From positions 1 through 6,096 of the forward strand of contig DUVO01000147.1 of NCBI GenBank assembly GCA_012841005.1: a stretch of DNA of 6,096 nucleotides. The letters run 5' to 3'. Each line of letters begins with the position of its first letter. Positions within the stretch are counted from its first letter, which is position 1. The DNA is from Bacillota bacterium. Its GTDB lineage: Bacteria; Bacillota; DTU030. A program made the position numbers and the translations under genes. Positions 1-5,378 of the stretch are shown in pieces. The notes under the pieces are model-generated. The model did not search any database and was not told the DNA's origin. It saw nothing but the letters and a program-made list of their open reading frames with translations.

Positions 1-29
1 ACAAAGATATAAATTTGGAGGGATAAGCC

Positions 30-821
30 ATGGTGACATTTGGGCTCTTTGATTCTGGGTTTGGAGGACTTACGGTGGCGCGCGAGGTGAGACGCCAGTT
101 ACCTGGGGCCAATATAGAATTTTACGGAGATAATGGGCGTGCTCCTTACGGTCACTTGCAAAAGGAAATAATTGCGAATTACGCGCGGCAGATCCTGAAT
201 TTTTTGGCTGGTAAGAATATTGACATTGCCATTATTGCTTGTAACACGGCGACAGTTGCTTCTTGGGAAGAAGTGATGGATGAATATCCTTTCCCTGTGC
301 TGGGAGTAGTCAATCCAGGTGTAAGGGGTGCGCTAGCAGCAACGCGCAACAAGAAGGTTGGCGTCATTGCCACTGAGTTTACTATTAAGAGTGAGGCACA
401 TAAGTCCGGAATCCAAGCTATGGATCCGGAAGTGGAGGTTTTCGGTCAGGCCTGTCCCAAGTTTACACTTTTGGTGGAAGCAGGGAAAACTTCTGGGCCG
501 GAAGTGGAGGAAGCAGTAAGTGGTTATTTGGCAACATTTAAGGGCAAGGGAATAGATACGCTGATTCTAGGCTGTACCCATTATCCGGTACTGGTGGATA
601 CAATTAGGCGCTATGTAGATCCCGATGTTACTATTGTGGATCCGGCAGTTAAGACTGTGGCGGAAGCCAAGGAAATACTGGAGCAGAAGGGACTAGTTGC
701 CGATAATTCTTTTCCGGTTTACAATTTTTACACCAGTGGTGATCCGGAATTATTCATGAAAGTAGGGACAACGATACTGGGGTGGCCAATTGAAGAGGTT
801 GAGAAAGTTGTTTTAGGGTAG
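30..821 (+). CDS. murI: Glutamate racemase (Asp/Glu racemase family)
   Basis: 263 residues, a normal length for the cytoplasmic enzyme that interconverts L- and D-glutamate for peptidoglycan synthesis without a cofactor. Seen: N-terminal DSGFGGLTV (residues 8-16, active-site Asp8/Ser9), the first catalytic cysteine in ACNTAT (Cys71), and the second in GCTHYP (Cys182, followed by the usual Thr-His). The C-terminal TSGDPELF stretch is also typical. The ATG at 30 is chosen because GGAGGG (17-22) lies 7 bases upstream; a GTG follows directly as second codon. Some normally conserved spots differ: GDNGRAPYG (33-41) where GDTARVPYG-like is common, VNPG (94-97) where EPG is usual, and VDPA (203-206) where DSA is usual. 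It could therefore be a divergent racemase or a second copy. The promoter is outside the window, so an upstream operon partner cannot be excluded. Family assignment is firm; exact substrate is inferred. Confidence 0.93.
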   Translation: MVTFGLFDSGFGGLTVAREVRRQLPGANIEFYGDNGRAPYGHLQKEIIANYARQILNFLAGKNIDIAIIACNTATVASWEEVMDEYPFPVLGVVNPGVRGALAATRNKKVGVIATEFTIKSEAHKSGIQAMDPEVEVFGQACPKFTLLVEAGKTSGPEVEEAVSGYLATFKGKGIDTLILGCTHYPVLVDTIRRYVDPDVTIVDPAVKTVAEAKEILEQKGLVADNSFPVYNFYTSGDPELFMKVGTTILGWPIEEVEKVVLG

Positions 822-826
822 GTTGT

Positions 827-863
827 AAATCCTAGGCCCGGTGCTGCACCGGGCCTAGGATTT
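827..863 (+). terminator. Hairpin terminator after murI
   Basis: A perfect 18-bp inverted repeat: 827-844 (AAATCCTAGGCCCGGTGC) pairs with 846-863, with one base between, so the real loop must open a few pairs. It begins 6 bases after the murI stop and the 3' arm ends in TTTT. The arms start AAA and end TTT, so it could work in both directions. The T run is short, but stem length and position make it a convincing transcript end for murI. Confidence 0.8.
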
Positions 864-906
864 TACAGTGGTTGACGGTGGGCCCAAGACTCTAATAAAG
901 TTGTGC

Positions 907-935
907 ATGACAGAACGGAATATTGACGATATAAT
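907..935 (+). promoter_or_regulatory. Sigma-A-type promoter for the GntR-family gene
   Basis: The -35 box ATGACA (907-912, five of six consensus bases) is separated by exactly 17 bases from a perfect -10 box TATAAT (930-935). Transcription would start near 942, leaving a leader of about 35 bases before the GTG start at 976. It sits just after the murI terminator, so the regulator gene appears to be its own transcription unit. No clear FCD-type operator repeat was recognised. Confidence 0.72.
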
Positions 936-975
936 AATTAGAGGATCCAAATTAAAACAGTAAGGAGGAGCCGAA

Positions 976-1650
976 GTGAGGAGAAGGTTGCTCTTGACAT
1001 CTTTACGGGGGCAACTATACGAAACTCTTAAGGAAGACATTCTTCTTAATAAATACAAACCAGGTGCGGAATTACAGATAGATAAACTGTCTCGAAAATT
1101 TGGGGTGAGCACTACCCCGATCCGTGAAGCATTGGTGCGGTTGGAAGGAGACGGCTTGGTTGTATCCATACCTAACCGTGGTGTTCAAGTAGCCCCTATC
1201 AGTTTGGGTGACGTAAGAAATATTTATGAGGTACGTCGACTGCTCGAACCTCATATAGCTAAAATAGTGGCTCGGCATTGTGAGGAAGAGGAAGTTGAGG
1301 CTCTTTATGAAAAGCTTGTAAAGCTCACCGAAGGGCCAACAGATTTAACCACCTATATTAACGCCGATCTGGAACTACATGAGTTGATGTTTAGATATTT
1401 GAGCAATACCTTACTTAAGGACATCTTAGATCAAGTTGATCAACATTCTATCCGTGTCCGCTATTTGGTAGAAAGTAGTGCCGATGAATTGAGATTAGAA
1501 GTAGTAGAGCTGGTTACGAAGGAACATCTTAAGATACTGGATGCTGTTAGAAAGAGGGATGAGGAAAAGGCGGCGGCCGCTACCTTGCAGCATTTGACTA
1601 ACGCTGAAGCCAGAGCATTACAGACCTTGGAGGGAGTTCTAACCATATGA
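976..1650 (+). CDS. GntR-family transcriptional regulator, FCD (FadR-like) subfamily
   Basis: 224 residues, the usual size for this subfamily. Residues about 10-75 form the winged-helix DNA-binding domain, with the hallmark stretch KFGVSTTPIREALVRLEGDGLV (written here in parts: KFGVSTTPIR at 41-50, EALVRLEGDG at 51-60). Residues about 80-218 form the all-helical FCD effector domain. The candidate metal ligands of that domain are present: Asp131 and His135 (DLELH), His184 and His206, with the 22-residue His-His spacing seen in metal-binding FCD proteins. It probably binds a small organic acid and acts as a dimer. The GTG at 976 is chosen because AAGGAGGAG (962-970) is 5 bases upstream. No metabolic gene lies next to it on the same strand, so its target cannot be read from context; autoregulation is possible. 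Family is firm, ligand unknown. Confidence 0.93.
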   Translation: MRRRLLLTSLRGQLYETLKEDILLNKYKPGAELQIDKLSRKFGVSTTPIREALVRLEGDGLVVSIPNRGVQVAPISLGDVRNIYEVRRLLEPHIAKIVARHCEEEEVEALYEKLVKLTEGPTDLTTYINADLELHELMFRYLSNTLLKDILDQVDQHSIRVRYLVESSADELRLEVVELVTKEHLKILDAVRKRDEEKAAAATLQHLTNAEARALQTLEGVLTI

Positions 1651-1972
1651 GCCCGGCTTGTAGCCGAACCAAGATTGATACAAGTTTAGCCCCTGCCTTT
1701 TCGTTAACGGCAGGGGCCTAACATTTGGTATTAAGATTGAGACTGCTAACTCATTTGGACAAGTAGTATTCCACTTCCCTAAAACTTATAAACCCAACGA
1801 AACGTCTCCATGGGACATCCCCAGAGAGAAATTAACCTGGGGTTTACTGGACCGAGCAGTCTAATAATCATACTGACCCTTACCCCCCTTTTTTTATGCT
1901 AACACCATACTGGAGATGGGGACAGAAGACGGGTCGCATACTACTGCGCATGGGATTTTCCCTTACTTTGGC
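1651..1972. other. Gap between convergent genes with inverted repeats, no gene seen
   Basis: These 322 bases separate the 3' ends of the GntR-family gene and the HD-domain gene. No reading frame with a good ribosome binding site was found on either strand. Besides the hairpin at 1686-1721 it holds an 8-base inverted repeat AGACTGCT (1740-1747) / AGCAGTCT (1855-1862) that brackets 107 bases, a smaller hairpin CCCCAG (1819-1824) / CTGGGG (1837-1842), and a C6T7 run (1883-1895). No clear terminator was found for the HD-domain gene on the - strand here. Confidence 0.6.
1686..1721 (+). terminator. Hairpin, probable terminator of the GntR-family gene
   Basis: TTAG+CCCCTGCC (1686-1697) pairs with GGCAGGGG (1709-1716), one bulged C, then CTAA (1718-1721), around an 11-base loop. 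It lies 36 bases after the stop at 1650. There is no run of T after it, so it is a weak intrinsic terminator at best and could instead be a 3'-end stabilising stem. Confidence 0.5.
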
Positions 1973-2566
1973 CTACTCCTGCAGGTACCCCTCCTCACAG
2001 GCCTCGTTAATGACCTTCTGGGCATACTCCCACAGGGTGGGGGTGTTTTCGGCGAGGATGCCGTAGCGCTGCAAGACCTTCTCCCGGGTGACCCCAGGTT
2101 TTGTCCAGGTGTGGGCCTGGGTATGGTGATTGAGGAGTAAGGGTTGGAACCGGTCCAGGGAGTTGGCAAAACGGGCTTCTGGTGTTTTCTGTTCTTCAAA
2201 CTCCCGCCACAGGTCCCACAGTTCCCGGGCCTGGTCCTCAGGCAGCAGGTTGAAGATCCGCTCTGCCGCTGCCAGTTCCCGCTCTTCTTTATCTGCATGG
2301 GCGGCTTCATCGTAGCAGAAGGTGTCCCCGGCATCAATTTCCACCAGGTCGTGGATCAGTACCATTTTCACCACCCGTAAAAGGTCTACTTCCCTGTCCC
2401 GGGCATATTCGGAAAACAAAAGGGCCATCAGGGCCAGGTGCCAGGAATGTTCGGCAGCGTTTTCGTTCCTGGTGGTGCCGATGACCACATTCTGCCGGAA
2501 AACCTTTTTTAATTTATCCACCTCGGCGATGAAATCCAATTGTTTCGCCAAACGTGTCTCTACCAA
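1973..2566 (-). CDS. HD-domain phosphohydrolase (HDDC2 / YfbR 5'-deoxynucleotidase-like)
   Basis: 197 residues from the chosen TTG start. HD-superfamily metal-dependent phosphohydrolase, closest by eye to the YfbR/HDDC2 group whose studied members remove phosphate from deoxynucleoside monophosphates. Seen, numbering from this start: His40 in ENAAEHSWH, the His72-Asp73 pair in VLIHDLVEI, Glu76, Asp81 in DAGD, and Asp138 in NSLDRFQPLLLN; these match the metal and catalytic positions of the family. The frame is open to another TTG at 2599, but AAGGAG (complement of 2576-2581) lies inside that extension and 9 bases before the TTG at 2566. The family also normally begins close to the RLAKQLDFI motif, so the shorter start is preferred. 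It has its own promoter and appears to be transcribed alone. The reaction is inferred from family; substrate range is uncertain. Confidence 0.87.
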   Translation of the reverse strand: MVETRLAKQLDFIAEVDKLKKVFRQNVVIGTTRNENAAEHSWHLALMALLFSEYARDREVDLLRVVKMVLIHDLVEIDAGDTFCYDEAAHADKEERELAAAERIFNLLPEDQARELWDLWREFEEQKTPEARFANSLDRFQPLLLNHHTQAHTWTKPGVTREKVLQRYGILAENTPTLWEYAQKVINEACEEGYLQE

Positions 2567-2619
2567 ATTTGAACACTCCTTTAATGGTTTATACTGCAAC
2601 TGGGCTGTGGTGGTTGCCC

Positions 2620-2638
2620 TTATATTATACTAATATAA
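2620..2638. promoter_or_regulatory. 19-bp palindrome over the -10 box, possible operator
   Basis: TTATATTA (2620-2627), spacer TAC, TAATATAA (2631-2638): a perfect 8-bp inverted repeat. It covers the -10 box of the HD-gene promoter. A dimeric repressor bound here would block transcription. Because it is all A/T apart from one C, chance or an AT-rich promoter composition is a real alternative. Confidence 0.4.
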
Positions 2639-2652
2639 AATTCCACATCGTC
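2624..2652 (-). promoter_or_regulatory. Probable promoter of the HD-domain gene
   Basis: On the - strand the region carries a perfect TATAAT (complement of 2624-2629). The -35 region is poor: GACGAT at 17-base spacing (2647-2652), or GGGACG two bases further out. The -10 lies inside a perfect palindrome, which suggests activator or repressor control. It falls between the terminator at 2685-2725 and the HD gene, as expected for a separate unit. Confidence 0.5.
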
Positions 2653-2684
2653 CCTTTTCTTTCCTCCCCGGGTAAAGGGGATAA

Positions 2685-2725
2685 GAAAACCCCTAAAACT
2701 CCTCAGGGAAGCTTTAGGGGTTTTC
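2685..2725 (-). terminator. Bidirectional terminator after the aor operon
   Basis: A 13-bp perfect stem: 2685-2697 (GAAAACCCCTAAA) pairs with 2713-2725, with a 15-base loop. It begins 28 bases past the stop of the second MoaD-like gene on the - strand. In that direction the core CCCC/GGGG stem is followed by TTTTCTTAT, and in the + direction by TTTTCCC. CCCGGG copies at 2667-2672 and 2725-2730 could add an outer stem. Confidence 0.82.
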
Positions 2726-2752
2726 CCGGGAAATATTTGTCTTCCTTTGTCT

Positions 2753-2992
2753 TTATCCTCCGCCCATGGGGGGCATTATCCCGATCCGGTCGCCGTCCTC
2801 CATTTCGGTAGACAGGGATACCCGCTTGCCATTGCGAAAAACAATTACCAGGGAATGATATTTCGGGGGGATGGGTAATGCTTCCAGTAGATCCCGGGCA
2901 GTGGCCGGGGCAGGCAGGTGGATATGCTCGAGGCCGGCGGGCTTGGAGACATACTGGCGAAAGGAACCGAAGAGGCGCACTTCCAGTTCCAC
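2753..2992 (-). CDS. MoaD/ThiS-family beta-grasp sulfur-carrier-like protein 2
   Basis: 79 residues, typical for MoaD/ThiS ubiquitin-like proteins, which carry a thiocarboxylate on a C-terminal Gly-Gly and donate sulfur, in MoaD to molybdopterin. Seen: N-terminal strand VRLFGSFRQY, a central helix TARDLLEAL, the second hairpin VIVFRNGKRV, the family signature EDGDRIGIMPP (residues 65-75) and a C-terminal MGGG. It starts at a GTG (2990-2992) directly after the TAG of the preceding gene; GGAGGGG within that gene's last codons provides the ribosome binding site. Third gene of the operon with the oxidoreductase, so it most likely serves pterin cofactor sulfuration for that enzyme or a scaffold role in it. 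It is a clear but diverged relative of its neighbour. A general MoaD or ThiS elsewhere in the genome is likely. Confidence 0.87.
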   Translation of the reverse strand: MELEVRLFGSFRQYVSKPAGLEHIHLPAPATARDLLEALPIPPKYHSLVIVFRNGKRVSLSTEMEDGDRIGIMPPMGGG

Positions 2993-3229
2993 CTAGGCCC
3001 CTCCCATGGAGGGGAAGACGCCAATTTCATCGCCATCCCGGACTTCGGTATCCAGGTCGGCCTGTTTATTGTTGATCATGACAATCCGCACATCCCGCTG
3101 GTTAATTCCGGCCTCCTGCAGCAGTTGGGAAACGGTTGTACCGGGTTCTATCTGAAAGCCATAATTGTCGGCCACATCCATTCCTGTGTCTTCGGCCAGG
3201 CTAGCGTAAACTCGCAGCTTTACCTGCAT
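2993..3229 (-). CDS. MoaD/ThiS-family beta-grasp sulfur-carrier-like protein 1, ending Gly-Gly-Ala
   Basis: 78 residues. Seen: N-terminal strand VKLRVYASLAED, helix TTVSQLLQEAGI, a hairpin around VMINNKQADL, and the signature RDGDEIGVFPSMGG near the C terminus (residues 64-77), all as in MoaD-like proteins. The last residue is Ala78, so the diglycine is not terminal as an active sulfur carrier needs; one residue would have to be trimmed, or the protein is not a sulfur donor. The ATG (3227-3229) has AGGAGG 9 bases upstream (within complement of 3237-3244). It overlaps the last 29 bases of the oxidoreductase gene in another frame, indicating translational coupling. It probably acts with that enzyme's tungstopterin cofactor; this is inferred from position and fold. 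Confidence 0.87.
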   Translation of the reverse strand: MQVKLRVYASLAEDTGMDVADNYGFQIEPGTTVSQLLQEAGINQRDVRIVMINNKQADLDTEVRDGDEIGVFPSMGGA

Positions 3230-4979
3230 CCTTGCGAACCTCCTGTCTAAAATTAAATAGGGTGTTCAGTTCGGCAGGTGTGACATCAAAAACCACATCG
3301 TGGGGCGGCAGCTTTTCTTCGGCAAAGAAATCAGGCAGGCGGTCATGGGCTTCCGAAAACCCGGCCCTCCGGTTAAAGTACCGCTCTGTCTGCAGAATTT
3401 CTTCACCCAGGCGGGTAAAGTCTGCCTCCGTCCACCGGCTTCCGGTTTTGCTGTTGATCATTTCCAGGAGCAATCCCAGGGAATCCTCCTGCTCTAAGAA
3501 ACTGAAGGCAATGAAGATGCAGAGGCCGAGGTTATCGATGACGGCTGTGGCAACTTGAAGGTTGCGGGAGATGTCTACCTGCCCTGCAGCCGTGAGGGGG
3601 TCCACATACCCGCCCTGGCGCAGTATATTGACGGTTACACTGTAGCCGGCAGTGTGATCGGCTCCCATGGGGCTGGTGGCATAGGTCACCCCCATGCCCT
3701 TGACGGAACGGGGGTCATAGGCGGTAATGTGCTGTTTTTTTACAACGCCAACCCGCCGCACGCCAAAAACCTGGCCGGTCACGGCAGCCCCGGACCCGAT
3801 TATGCGGCCCAGAGGGGTTCCCTTTTTTATTTCTTTGACCAGTTCAATCGCCCCCTGGGCATCACCGAAGGGCAGCACCCCTGCCTCCATGGCCACACCA
3901 ATGGCTCCTCCTGTCTCGATGGTATCAACCCCGATATCATTGCAGAGGCGATTCATAAAGGCGATGGCATCCAGATCGTCAATACCGCAGTGGGGCCCCA
4001 GGGCCCACACAGTTTCATATTCCAGGGGTGAAACCAGGACATCACCATTTTTGTCATTGTAGATGTTAGAACACTTGATTACACACCCGGGATGACAGGG
4101 ATGTCCTGTTTTGCCGCCCCGCTCCTTGATCAGCTGGGCCATGCGTTCACCACTTACCTTTTCAGCCCCTTCAAAGCGACCGTCCCGGAAGTTGCGGGTA
4201 GGCAGGGCTCCGGCCTCATTAATAACATTCACCAGTCCGTTGGTGCCAAAGGCCGGCAGGGTCTGGCCGCTGACGGGGTTTTTCCGCAGTACCTCCACGA
4301 AACGCTTGGCGGCGGCCTTGAATCTTTTCTCATCATGATAAGGAGCAGCAAAGGTTTTGTCTGTTAATACAACTATGGCTTTGAGGCCCTTGGCCCCCAT
4401 AAGGGCTCCCAGACCTCCCCGGCCGGCAAACCGGCCGGGACTGCCATTGGGGTCTGTGACAGAAATCCCGGCAGCGGTAAGACGCATTTCCCCCGCCGGG
4501 CCAATGATAACAACACCAGCCTTCGTATCATACCGGTCCCAGATGGCGTCTGTGGCTTCATAGCAGCCCTTCCCCGCCAGGTCATCGGCCCTTCTCAACC
4601 GGGTGTCATTTTCCTCTATTTCCAGCACATATAACTCACCGGCAGGGGCCTCCCCCTCTACCACTACTGCCCTGATCCCCAGGGAGGCCAGTTTTTGGGC
4701 AATCACCCCGCCGGCATTGGATTCCTTGACCCCGCCGGTGAGGGGACTCTTGCCGCCGATGGAGATGCGCCCCGATTGGGGGGCGGTGGTTCCTCCCAAA
4801 AGTCCCGGAGCCACAATTAATTTGTTGGCCGGGCTCAAGGGATGGCAGGTGGGTGGCACCTCATCGGCCACAATACGGGATGTCAGGCCCCGGCCTCCCA
4901 ACATTTTGTATTTCTCCGGAAAATTTTGCCATTCAGTCTGAAGCTTAGTCATATTGACCCTGAGAATTCTAGCGGCCAT
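3201..4979 (-). CDS. aor: Aldehyde:ferredoxin oxidoreductase, tungsten-containing family
   Basis: 592 residues, close to the roughly 600 of characterised AORs. These cytoplasmic enzymes hold a tungsten bis-pterin cofactor and one [4Fe-4S] cluster and oxidise aldehydes to acids with ferredoxin, or run in reverse. Seen: N-terminal cofactor-binding domain with GGRGLTSRI (28-36) and SGRISIGGKSPLTGG (69-83); RFAGRGGLGALMGAKGLKAI (183-202); cluster cysteines Cys295, Cys299 and Cys303 in HPCHPGCVIKC plus Cys487 in IDNLGLC; LEYETVWALGP (319-329), with the family's conserved glutamate; and GADHTAG with His442, matching the active-site histidine. The ATG at 4979 has AAGGAG 8 bases upstream. First gene of a three-gene operon with two MoaD-like proteins. 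No Fe-S partner subunit is seen, so it may be the single-subunit type. Tungsten rather than molybdenum, and the substrate, are inferred from family. Confidence 0.95.
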   Translation of the reverse strand: MAARILRVNMTKLQTEWQNFPEKYKMLGGRGLTSRIVADEVPPTCHPLSPANKLIVAPGLLGGTTAPQSGRISIGGKSPLTGGVKESNAGGVIAQKLASLGIRAVVVEGEAPAGELYVLEIEENDTRLRRADDLAGKGCYEATDAIWDRYDTKAGVVIIGPAGEMRLTAAGISVTDPNGSPGRFAGRGGLGALMGAKGLKAIVVLTDKTFAAPYHDEKRFKAAAKRFVEVLRKNPVSGQTLPAFGTNGLVNVINEAGALPTRNFRDGRFEGAEKVSGERMAQLIKERGGKTGHPCHPGCVIKCSNIYNDKNGDVLVSPLEYETVWALGPHCGIDDLDAIAFMNRLCNDIGVDTIETGGAIGVAMEAGVLPFGDAQGAIELVKEIKKGTPLGRIIGSGAAVTGQVFGVRRVGVVKKQHITAYDPRSVKGMGVTYATSPMGADHTAGYSVTVNILRQGGYVDPLTAAGQVDISRNLQVATAVIDNLGLCIFIAFSFLEQEDSLGLLLEMINSKTGSRWTEADFTRLGEEILQTERYFNRRAGFSEAHDRLPDFFAEEKLPPHDVVFDVTPAELNTLFNFRQEVRKDAGKAASLR

Positions 4980-5041
4980 TGCTCTCTCTCCTTAGCAAAG
5001 ATGTTTTCCTTGGGGAGCTTTTCAGTCAACATTTGCCCTCT

Positions 5042-5047
5042 ATTATC
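5042..5047 (-). promoter_or_regulatory. Candidate -10 box for the aor operon
   Basis: GATAAT on the - strand (five of six consensus bases) lies between the terminator at 5073-5114 and the aor start. No good -35 box is found 16-18 bases upstream. TTGACT (complement of 5024-5029) further down is an alternative -35 but lacks a good -10. A promoter is expected in 4980-5072 because the preceding unit ends in a strong terminator. Confidence 0.3.
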
Positions 5048-5072
5048 TCCAATAAGGGGGATTTTGATTAGC

Positions 5073-5114
5073 AAAAAAACACCGCCTTGGGAACAGAACT
5101 TAATCCAGGCGGTG
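5073..5114 (-). terminator. Strong intrinsic terminator after the cheW unit
   Basis: On the - strand CACCGCCT (complement of 5107-5114) pairs with AGGCGGTG (complement of 5080-5087), extendable by GG/CC past one bulge, and is followed directly by seven T (complement of 5073-5079). It sits 7 bases after the stop of the 47-codon gene, so it ends the cheW/small-protein transcript and separates it from aor. Confidence 0.92.
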
Positions 5115-5121
5115 CATACCC

Positions 5122-5265
5122 CTAGGGGGCAATCTTGGCGGCTATCTCTTTTAGGGAATCACTCATTTCCCGCATCATTACATAAATGGGAATGGTCATA
5201 ACCACCGAGAGGACCATCAGGCCTGTTAAACCCATCCCGGTAAAGCTCCCGTTGCGGTTGAACAC
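5122..5265 (-). CDS. Small single-pass membrane protein, 47 residues, unknown function
   Basis: A GTG start (5263-5265) is preceded by GGAGGTG (complement of 5271-5277) at near-ideal spacing, and the frame ends in TAG at 5122-5124. The protein begins MFNRNGSFTGMG, then has one hydrophobic stretch at about residues 11-31 (GLTGLMVLSVVMTIPIYVMM), followed by a short soluble tail REMSDSLKEIAAKIAP that can form an amphipathic helix. The basic N-terminal segment is short, and the tail carries both charges. It lies 113 bases downstream of cheW on the same strand and just before a strong terminator, so it is probably in the cheW transcript and under the same riboswitch. I do not recognise a family. 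The layout of one membrane segment plus a helical tail recalls the membrane-proximal part of chemoreceptors, but that is only a resemblance. The strong ribosome binding site and the tight fit to the terminator are the main support. Confidence 0.75.
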   Translation of the reverse strand: MFNRNGSFTGMGLTGLMVLSVVMTIPIYVMMREMSDSLKEIAAKIAP

Positions 5266-5324
5266 AATATCACCTCCCCAATTAGCTTAACCCAAGGGTA
5301 GTGGGTAGCATTCGGGGAGGATTA

Positions 5325-5338
5325 TTCCAGTACTGGAA
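5325..5338. repeat. 14-bp perfect palindrome between cheW and the small membrane protein gene
   Basis: TTCCAGTACTGGAA reads the same on both strands. It lies in the 113-base gap between the cheW stop and the small gene's start. It could be an operator for an internal promoter, an RNA processing stem, or chance. No clear promoter boxes were seen beside it. Confidence 0.4.
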
Positions 5339-5378
5339 GGAAGGAGCATATGGAGTCGGTGGTATCTGGGGTTGACTC

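Noticed and set aside
872..900. TTGACG with TAATAA or TAAAGT downstream as a promoter for the GntR-family gene
   Set aside because: Spacing of 15 or 18 bases and weaker boxes; the ATGACA/TATAAT pair with 17-base spacing is clearly better.
855..1169. Open frame of 104 codons on the - strand over the murI/gntR gap
   Set aside because: Antisense to the gntR promoter and coding start; the peptide shows no family features.
1916..2140. Open frame of 74 codons on the + strand
   Set aside because: Mostly antisense to the HD-domain gene and without a good ribosome binding site.
2567..2599. Longer start (TTG at 2599) for the HD-domain protein
   Set aside because: The extension contains the AAGGAG ribosome binding site for the TTG at 2566 and adds residues not expected in the family.
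3555..4031. Open frame of 158 codons on the + strand
   Set aside because: It lies wholly antisense to the aor gene, has no recognisable domain or good ribosome binding site, and is explained by the codon bias of aor.
4980..5072. Molybdenum/tungsten cofactor riboswitch in the aor leader
   Set aside because: The leader is only about 90 bases and shows no long paired arms of the Moco motif.
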